Origin: Neisseriaceae bacterium TC5R-5
GTDB taxonomy: Bacteria; Pseudomonadota; Gammaproteobacteria; Burkholderiales; Chromobacteriaceae
DNA length: 64,000 nt
Direction: 5' to 3'
Assembly: GCA_020830965.2 (NCBI GenBank)
Contig: JACCFC020000002.1
Location: 186,001-250,000 of the forward strand
This document shows positions 58,243 through 64,000 of the stretch, in pieces. Numbering within the stretch: the stretch's first letter is position 1; each line of letters opens with the position of its first letter. Under the pieces are notes generated by a model that did not search any database, had not been told where the DNA came from, and saw only the letters and a list, made by a program, of their open reading frames with translations. A program made the position numbers and the translations under genes.

Positions 58243-59265
58243 TTAGGGCTTGGCAGCATCAACCAGGCTGTCACGCTTACCATCCCATGGCGGCAACTTG
58301 GCCGGTGGTAACGGTAAGACTTTGTCCAGATTTGGCAGCTTCAGGCCGAGGATGGGTTCGTAGTAATCAAGAGAGTCGCTAAGGCTGCGATAACGTTCGC
58401 CCCGGCTCGGATCTTTGGCGCTGGCCACACCAGTACCATCTTCAAATGCCTTACCTAATGCAGTAGCAGCAAGAGCGTGTCCCATTTTTACCCCTTCGTG
58501 GAAATAGCGCATCGCCTTACGCTGCTTCGCTTCTTTGGCATCCAAATTAGGCTGACTGCGAATTTCATTCTCATAAGTAATACCCAATTTAAACGCCGCC
58601 GGGCCATAGCCCTGGGCAAACGCGCATTCCAGCATTTGCAGGCCGATCGGTTTATTGCCCCAGAATGTCCCCTTCGGGTCATCGTAATTGGCATTGAGCA
58701 GGTCGCCGATAAAAGTCTGCGCCGCCGGGCTGCCTTTATCAGCCGCATACTGGTAGAAGGCATAAGCTTTGCTGCTGCTGGCGTTGACGGCGATGCCGCG
58801 CTCGTAAAAACGCCCCATCATGTCAAACGCGTCGGGGATGCCGCGCGCCATCGCGGCTTCCAACTCCTGCAATGCCGCCACCTCATCACGCGGCAGGTCG
58901 AAGGCACTGCCGCGCCCCTCCAACCGCAGATTGATCAGATTGAGCTGCGCCTTCCAATGGCCCAGCTCGGCAGCCTGACGGGTAAGGGCGATAATCTGCG
59001 GCCAGTCTTTGTATTTGCTTGGGCTGCGTTTACTCCACTCCAGCAGAATGGCACGCTGCAATAGTTCTTCAGCCTCGGCGCTGACCGGCGGCACCACCGC
59101 ATCACGCTGCACACAGCTGAATTCGGTACGGTGCGGAGAAAACAAGGGCGGAACGTGATGGCGCAATAACACAGCTTTCTCCGAACGGCCAGCCATTGAG
59201 AGCGGCGGGCAGAGCAGTAGCAGGCAGAAGCTCAGCACAAGAGGGTGAGCACGAGGGAAGCACAC
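58243..59265 (-). CDS. Sel1-repeat protein, putative Tle5 immunity protein (short copy)
   Basis: A 340-residue exported protein. The GTG at 59265 has AAGGAG at a 7-base spacing and starts a signal peptide (PLVLSFCLLLLCPPLSMAG); a TTG at 59289 is an alternative. The mature part has Sel1-like repeats: LGHWKAQLNLINLRLEG, PDAFDMMGRFYERGIAVNA, GSPAAQTFIGDLLNANY and YGPAAFKLGITYENEI. Its DNA from 58251 to about 59189 matches 59955-60893 at a constant 1704-base offset, so it arose by tandem duplication. It ends just after RDSLVDAAK, where the longer copy continues. Sel1-repeat proteins are known immunity partners of PldB-type (Tle5b) lipases. Confidence 0.8.
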   Translation of the reverse strand: MCFPRAHPLVLSFCLLLLCPPLSMAGRSEKAVLLRHHVPPLFSPHRTEFSCVQRDAVVPPVSAEAEELLQRAILLEWSKRSPSKYKDWPQIIALTRQAAELGHWKAQLNLINLRLEGRGSAFDLPRDEVAALQELEAAMARGIPDAFDMMGRFYERGIAVNASSSKAYAFYQYAADKGSPAAQTFIGDLLNANYDDPKGTFWGNKPIGLQMLECAFAQGYGPAAFKLGITYENEIRSQPNLDAKEAKQRKAMRYFHEGVKMGHALAATALGKAFEDGTGVASAKDPSRGERYRSLSDSLDYYEPILGLKLPNLDKVLPLPPAKLPPWDGKRDSLVDAAKP

Positions 59266-59325
59266 GGAAAAACTCCTTATCAGCCACAAAAACCACGAAA
59301 GACAGCGCCACAGCCCAGCATAAGC

Positions 59326-60984
59326 TTAAGCCTTGGCTATGCTGTCCAACGCCTCCCCCTCTTCCAGCAGACGCCAGCCTAAATCAATATTGCTGAGGTC
59401 GGCGGCGGCATCCAGATGCCAATCGTGCTCCGGGTCAGGAAAACTCTCGCCCTGATTCACCCAGGCCTGGCGTATCGCTTGCTGATTGACCAGGCTGGCC
59501 AATGGATGCTCCGAGCGCAGCCGCGCTTGCCAGACGCCACTCTTGGGGCAAGGCTGGTCGCCTCGGCACAGCGGCTCGACGGGTGGCGTAACGGCGATTT
59601 CATAGCCCGCCGCCTGTCGTGCCGGAGGCGGTGGTAGCGGAACTTCCACTGCCCGCAGCGCTTGCCAGTAGATATTGTCGATGTCCTGAAAATTGTGGGT
59701 ACTTACCGCTGGCATGCTATCGCCCGCTTGCAGCCAGATCGGCGGCAGGCTGAGCGCGCGGCTGCGTTCGGCGCGTGGCGGGCTGTTCGGGTCACGCCAG
59801 GCTTGCCAGTAGCCGGTACGCGGTGCGACTTCCAATTTGCGTGGCCCGGTCATCGTCGGTGCTTCCAGCGTGTAGTTGGCGGGTAAGTGGGTGCGCGCAT
59901 CCGGGCCTTTAACCGCCGGGCCGGGGGGCGGCACCAGCTTGGCCTGCCGCGCCTTGGCAGCATCAACCAGGCTGTCACGCTTACCATCCCATGGCGGCAA
60001 CTTGGCCGGTGGTAACGGTAAGACTTTGTCCAGATTTGGCAGCTTCAGGCCGAGGATGGGTTCGTAATAATCCAGCGAACGGCTGATGCTCCAATAGCGC
60101 TCAGCACGACTGGGATCTTTCGCGCTGGTCATGCCCGTACCATCTTCAAATGCAGCAGCTAAAGCCGCAGCAGCAACAGCATGGCCCATCTTGGTTCCTT
60201 CGTGGAAATAGCGCATTGCCTTACGCTGCATCGCTTCTTTGGCATCCAAATTAGGTTGGCTGCGAATTTCATTCTCATAAGTAATACCCAATTTAAACGC
60301 CGCCGGGCCATAGCCTTGGGCAAACGCGCATTCCAGCATTTGCAGGCCGATGGGTTTATTGCCCCAGAATGTCCCCTTCGGGTCATCGTAATTGGCATTG
60401 AGCAGATCACCGATAAAAGTCTGCGCCGCCGGGCTGCCTTTATCGGCCGCATACTGGTAGAAAGCATAGGCTTTGCTGCTGCTGGCGTTGACGGCAATGC
60501 CGCGCTCGTAAAAACGCCCCATCATGTCAAACGCGTCGGGGATGCCGCGCGCCATCGCGGCTTCCAACTCCTGCAATGCCGCCTCCTCATCACGCGGCAG
60601 GTCGAAGGCACTGCCGCGCCCCTCCAACCGCAGATTGATCAGATTGAGCTGGGCCTTCCAATGGCCCAGCTCGGCAGCCTGACGGGTAAGGGCGATAACT
60701 CGTTGCCAGTTGGTCTGTTTACTGGGGCGCATTTCATTCCACTCCAACAATAGCGCTTGTTGCAATAGTTCTTCAGCCTCGGCGCTGACCGGCGGCACCA
60801 CCGCATCACGCTGCACACAGCTGAATTCGGTGCGATGTGGAAAGAATAAGGGCGGGATATGATTGCGTAATAACATGGTTTTCTCCGAACGGGGGGCGGC
60901 AGATAGCAGCGGACTGAGTAGAGCGCTGTGCAGCAACGCGGCCAGCAGCAGGGCCAGGGGACGACGGTGCCAGGGTTTAGCCAT
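59326..60984 (-). CDS. Sel1-repeat protein with C-terminal extension, putative Tle5 immunity protein (long copy)
   Basis: 552 residues from the ATG at 60984, which overlaps the phospholipase stop by 8 bases. Signal peptide at about 1-30 (ALLLAALLHSALLSPLLSAA). Residues about 50-340 are the same Sel1-repeat region as the short copy, with over 90 residues in the middle identical. The extra C-terminus of about 215 residues has two related units with the pattern G-W-Q-A and a later Q-(A/G)-G-(D/E)-S-(M/F)-P (TGYWQAWRDPNSPP with QAGDSMP; SGVWQARLRSEHPLA with NQGESFP). Placed directly behind the lipase gene it is the first candidate for periplasmic immunity. Confidence 0.82.
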   Translation of the reverse strand: MAKPWHRRPLALLLAALLHSALLSPLLSAAPRSEKTMLLRNHIPPLFFPHRTEFSCVQRDAVVPPVSAEAEELLQQALLLEWNEMRPSKQTNWQRVIALTRQAAELGHWKAQLNLINLRLEGRGSAFDLPRDEEAALQELEAAMARGIPDAFDMMGRFYERGIAVNASSSKAYAFYQYAADKGSPAAQTFIGDLLNANYDDPKGTFWGNKPIGLQMLECAFAQGYGPAAFKLGITYENEIRSQPNLDAKEAMQRKAMRYFHEGTKMGHAVAAAALAAAFEDGTGMTSAKDPSRAERYWSISRSLDYYEPILGLKLPNLDKVLPLPPAKLPPWDGKRDSLVDAAKARQAKLVPPPGPAVKGPDARTHLPANYTLEAPTMTGPRKLEVAPRTGYWQAWRDPNSPPRAERSRALSLPPIWLQAGDSMPAVSTHNFQDIDNIYWQALRAVEVPLPPPPARQAAGYEIAVTPPVEPLCRGDQPCPKSGVWQARLRSEHPLASLVNQQAIRQAWVNQGESFPDPEHDWHLDAAADLSNIDLGWRLLEEGEALDSIAKA

Positions 60985-63031
60985 AACGGGTCTCGCTTTC
61001 ACGCAGTTCTTTAAAGGGCAGTAAAAAGCCGGTCATCTGCTCTTTACCAGCTTTGCGAATATCCGCATTGTTTTCCATCAATTTTGTCCATTTTTTAAAA
61101 GCATTGCTCATCGCCACCTGCGCACCATCACCACCACTAATGGTGCCGCCCGAGTGCTGGGCAAATACCTCGGCGCGGAAGCTGCGCACCGTTGGCGCGT
61201 CGTCACAGGCGATATTGATTTCACTGTCTACCGTCATGCTGCGCTGGTTAAGATTGGCACTGCCAACGGTGAGCGCACCATCGTCCACCAGCATCAGCTT
61301 GCTGTGGATATAAATATGGCGGTAGCGCATTTTGCCGTTAACCACGCCCGAGGTGTACAACATCGCCGTACAGACCCTAAGCCCATAGCTCCTGCGTAAC
61401 TCGGTTTCGTCTTTACGCGGGATGGCAGCAGCGGTTTGCTTCACGCCCTGGCTGGGCTGTGCCGTGGTGCCAGCGGCTTGCTCGGGGGCCGTGGTCGCTG
61501 CTGGCGGGGTCATGGTCTGGCCCTGCTCATAAAGCCCCACATCACTGCGGTACTGCTTTTGCTCGGCCAGCCGTTCCTCATAGCTTTTTATGCGTACATC
61601 CTGGCCAATTTCTTCGTCGGTTTCCTTGCCGGTCTTCGGGTCGACTTTTTTACCACGCATCGCCCCTTCCTGCCCTAGTACCCGTAGGGTGTCATAGGTA
61701 CGCGGCACCATTTGTTTACGTTCCAGTTCCGGAATCACCGTGAACAGATGCAGGATGGGCAGGTCGGCACGGCTGATATTGTCGGTGATATCCGGCTCGG
61801 TACTGGCAGCCAGGCATTCGTGCCAGTTGGTGATGCGCTTTTCACGCGCGGCCAGCAACTGCTCGGCCCATTCCTGGTATTGGTAATACTGGTTTTCCTG
61901 GTACAGATAGTGCTGTGCCACCAACGGGCTGTGCATATAAAAAGCTTTGATGCTTTTATCACTATCCTGCGGCTGAGTGCGTAGCACCTGCAGCCGTACC
62001 GGTTTCTGGCAGGAACGGGGGAAAAGGGGATCGGCCTTTTTGCCGGCATTAGGGCCGGTGCGAGCGCCAGGGGAGAAGGCACCGCCATCCGCACGTTCCC
62101 AGGCTTGCTGGAAGTTGCTGTGCACCTCATGCAGTGCGCTGCCGGTAAAACGGCTGGCGTAATCCTGATAGGGCATGAAGGTGATGAAGCCATCTTTGCG
62201 TTGGGATTGGTCAGCCGGTTCGCGGCGCGGGTCTTCAATCAGATGCTCCTGGGTATCCCAGTATTCGCCCACCGAATTAAGCCCCATCACATAACCCACC
62301 CCTTGTGGCGTGTCATTGCCCGCGCCACGCTGGTAGTCGATAAGGATGGTTTTTTGATGGTGGGTGGCCTTGCTGGTTAGCAGGGAGTTTTCGGTGAGGA
62401 AGGGAAAACCCTGTGTCGAGGGTAAGTATTTTTCATCGCTCAGGCTGGCCTTGGTCGTGCTTGAGTCCGCTTTGCGGGTACGGAACTGTACATGCAGTAA
62501 CTGCTGTTGTTTACTGCGTTCCAGCCAGCCTGTGCTGTACTCCCAGCGGGCGTCACCTTCATTAGTAGCTCCGACACCCTCCTGCAGGCCTTGGCGATAA
62601 CGTTGCTCATGTTTGTGTATCCGGGTTTCACCACGCAGATTATTTTGTATCAGATTACCGATATAGGTGTACCAGACCAGCAACCGCACACTGACCCCCT
62701 CTTGAGCAGCTTGTTCCAGCAGGTAGCCGAAGCTGTTTTCCTGCCGCCATTCACCGTCTTCTGGACGGATAATCATCATGCTGGGGTCGAAGCCCCAGCA
62801 GATGAGGTCGATGCTGCGTTGGGCGCTTTGGATGTCTTTGGCGATTTGTTCAAAGCCTTTTTCGCCGCAGATAAACAATTGCAAATGGTTGTCGGCGCTG
62901 ATGGGCGGCGGAACGGGCACTTCGGTACTGGCTTGTTCCAGCAGGTATTGGATGGTGCCACAGGTGCTGGCACGGCTTTTATCAAGATGCACCGTTTCCC
63001 GACGTAGCGTGCTTTGGTCTAACGTGCTCAT
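60977..63031 (-). CDS. Tle5-type phospholipase D effector (PldA/PldB-like)
   Basis: A 684-residue protein with two HKD motifs of the PLD superfamily: H225-x-K227-x4-D232 (ATHHQKTILID) and H576-x-K578-x4-D583 (YIHSKLMLVD), each followed by the downstream Asn/Gly/Ser residues (GSANLNQRS). No signal peptide, as expected for a T6SS cargo. A flexible Pro/Ala/Thr/Gln linker at about 508-540 precedes the second half. PldA and PldB of Pseudomonas cleave phosphatidylethanolamine in the prey periplasm. It starts 1 base after the VgrG stop with GGAG upstream, so it is coupled to VgrG, its likely carrier. Confidence 0.92.
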   Translation of the reverse strand: MSTLDQSTLRRETVHLDKSRASTCGTIQYLLEQASTEVPVPPPISADNHLQLFICGEKGFEQIAKDIQSAQRSIDLICWGFDPSMMIIRPEDGEWRQENSFGYLLEQAAQEGVSVRLLVWYTYIGNLIQNNLRGETRIHKHEQRYRQGLQEGVGATNEGDARWEYSTGWLERSKQQQLLHVQFRTRKADSSTTKASLSDEKYLPSTQGFPFLTENSLLTSKATHHQKTILIDYQRGAGNDTPQGVGYVMGLNSVGEYWDTQEHLIEDPRREPADQSQRKDGFITFMPYQDYASRFTGSALHEVHSNFQQAWERADGGAFSPGARTGPNAGKKADPLFPRSCQKPVRLQVLRTQPQDSDKSIKAFYMHSPLVAQHYLYQENQYYQYQEWAEQLLAAREKRITNWHECLAASTEPDITDNISRADLPILHLFTVIPELERKQMVPRTYDTLRVLGQEGAMRGKKVDPKTGKETDEEIGQDVRIKSYEERLAEQKQYRSDVGLYEQGQTMTPPAATTAPEQAAGTTAQPSQGVKQTAAAIPRKDETELRRSYGLRVCTAMLYTSGVVNGKMRYRHIYIHSKLMLVDDGALTVGSANLNQRSMTVDSEINIACDDAPTVRSFRAEVFAQHSGGTISGGDGAQVAMSNAFKKWTKLMENNADIRKAGKEQMTGFLLPFKELRESETRYG

Positions 63032-63032
63032 T

Positions 63033-64000
63033 TTATTTTACTCCTTTCACTTTGGCGCGCTGCGGGTAGTCCAGATAGCGGCTGGCTGAGTTTTTAGCAC
63101 TACGGTAGCCGGCGGCAGAGAGCTGTTGCTCCTGATTGCCTTGGGCAAACTTCTCATGCAACGGAACCTCGTATTCGCTGCCATTGCCCAGTTGGATACG
63201 ATATTGCGCACCCGGCTTAGGGTCGCGGATAGTGATTTTGCCAAAAGCATTGCTCAGTCCTTTGGCAACCGGGGCACCATTTTCCAGCAGCGTGTAGCTT
63301 TCCAGCGCATAGGGGCGGCCATTAGCTGGATGACTGGGTAGTGCAAAGTGGAAAGCATCTTTCACCGGCGGTGCGTCCATCTGCATCGCTACCGGTGCAT
63401 TGGCCGGGCCGGTCAGATCATGCTTGGCCGCATGCGCTGCCCAAGGGCCACTGGTGTGGTGGGTATATTCATTGGCGCTCAGGGTGGCGAAGCTTCCCCC
63501 ACCGTTGACGGTGGTTTTTGTCACCGCGCGAATCTCGATTTCGTCGGCTTCGAGAATGATTTTTTTCTTGGCACGGACGCGGATATTGTCGCTTTGGGCT
63601 TCGATAAGAATGTCACCGTTCATTGCGATCAATTTCATCCCCAGCGTTTGCGCAAACAGGCTGATCGTGTTTTTTACCGTCGCCACCAGCGAGCGGCCCA
63701 CGCTGAGGTTGGTGTCGGCAGTGCTGGTCACGCTATGGTGTTCACCACTGACCATATGGGTGCTGCCATCGGTGCTGATGATGATGCCCGCCGGGCTGGC
63801 TAGGCTGAGCACCGGCTTGGTTAACTCCGCCCGTTCCGGCCCGCTGAGGCTGTCGATCAGTTGCTGATTAGGGTCTTCTGCCGCCAGCGCTTCGGCCCCC
63901 TGCTGGCTGGCGAGCTGGTTGTGGCTGTGGATTTGCTGCTGCGCCTGTTGCAGACTCGCCAGTGGTCGGCTCATCTCGGTATGGCTACCGCTAAGCGGGG
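63033..64000 (-). CDS. vgrG: VgrG spike protein, C-terminal part (5' end outside window)
   Basis: The frame is open to the window edge; residues seen include PLSGSHTEMSRPLASLQQAQ, the transition found in VgrG before the DUF2345 domain. That domain follows: SLASPAGIIISTDGSTHMVSG, then beta-repeats such as MKLIAMNGDILIEAQSDNIR and KKIILEADEIEIRAVTKTTV. The C-terminal extension (about 190 onward) contains HAAKHDLTGPANAP and a small carbohydrate-like or transthyretin-like beta domain (RPYALESYTLLENGAPVAKG, GKITIRDPKPGAQYRIQL), probably the docking site for the phospholipase encoded directly downstream. Confidence 0.92.
   Translation of the reverse strand, partial: PLSGSHTEMSRPLASLQQAQQQIHSHNQLASQQGAEALAAEDPNQQLIDSLSGPERAELTKPVLSLASPAGIIISTDGSTHMVSGEHHSVTSTADTNLSVGRSLVATVKNTISLFAQTLGMKLIAMNGDILIEAQSDNIRVRAKKKIILEADEIEIRAVTKTTVNGGGSFATLSANEYTHHTSGPWAAHAAKHDLTGPANAPVAMQMDAPPVKDAFHFALPSHPANGRPYALESYTLLENGAPVAKGLSNAFGKITIRDPKPGAQYRIQLGNGSEYEVPLHEKFAQGNQEQQLSAAGYRSAKNSASRYLDYPQRAKVKGVK

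Noticed and set aside
61735..62238. Minus-strand 167-codon frame inside the phospholipase gene
   Set aside because: It is a shifted frame within the Tle5 coding sequence, and the Tle5 frame carries both HKD motifs.

Overview
The window comes from a betaproteobacterial chromosome, most likely of the order Neisseriales (a Chromobacteriaceae-like relative); this is inferred from protein families and gene order, not from a database search. The supporting signs are an ATP-grasp type glutamate-cysteine ligase next to gshB, the order mnmE-yidC-yidD-rnpA-rpmH facing dnaA-dnaN-gyrB, a hemC-hemD-hemX-hemY run, and moderate GC. Coding density is high. No tRNA, rRNA, CRISPR array, complete insertion sequence or prophage was seen.

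Layout. 1-8.6 kb: the end of ilvH and ilvC (branched-chain amino acids), then minus-strand dgkA, gshB and gshA (glutathione), a TlpA-like thioredoxin, and a minus-strand group of murA, a BolA/IbaG protein and a two-gene ABC-2 exporter. 7.9-14.5 kb: a TetR/AcrR repressor diverges from a three-gene RND efflux operon across a near-perfect 32-bp operator. 14.6-19.6 kb: an acyltransferase-like protein, an OppA-like binding protein and mnmE. 19.6-27.5 kb: the dnaA region. 27.5-32 kb: a repeat-rich gap, a GIY-YIG protein, dinB and uvrD. 32-36.4 kb: a REC-TPR response regulator overlapping a LytTR response regulator, a small unknown protein, a GNAT-AmpD fusion and a hemerythrin. 36.4-38.2 kb: a hipBA toxin-antitoxin pair behind a 36-bp palindrome. 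38.2-47.5 kb: tal, lldD, tcdA, a small decayed locus with a structured leader, a REP cluster with a truncated GyrI-like remnant, ltaE, a BASS transporter, a quinone reductase and an RlmI-like methyltransferase. 47.5-51.5 kb: the haem cluster. 51.5-57.6 kb: an aldo/keto reductase facing a LysR regulator, a GbsR/MarR regulator joined to cydAB behind an FNR-like box, ugpQ and a VF530 protein. 57.6-64 kb: a type VI secretion effector island reading leftward: the VgrG C-terminus, a Tle5-type phospholipase D, two Sel1-repeat proteins arising from a recent duplication, a small membrane protein and a PAAR protein.

How the genes work together. gshA and gshB make glutathione; hemC and hemD make uroporphyrinogen III; the TetR gene probably represses its divergent efflux operon; GbsR-cydAB looks like an oxygen-responsive terminal-oxidase operon. 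The phospholipase, its putative Sel1 immunity proteins, VgrG and PAAR form one antibacterial delivery module.

The least ordinary items are the GNAT-AmpD fusion, the duplicated Sel1 genes of the Tle5 island, the REC-TPR/LytTR pair without a kinase, the hipBA palindrome, the leader with thiamine-riboswitch-like signatures upstream of decaying small genes, several families of palindromic repeats, and a strand composition around dnaA that looks opposite to that expected of an origin.
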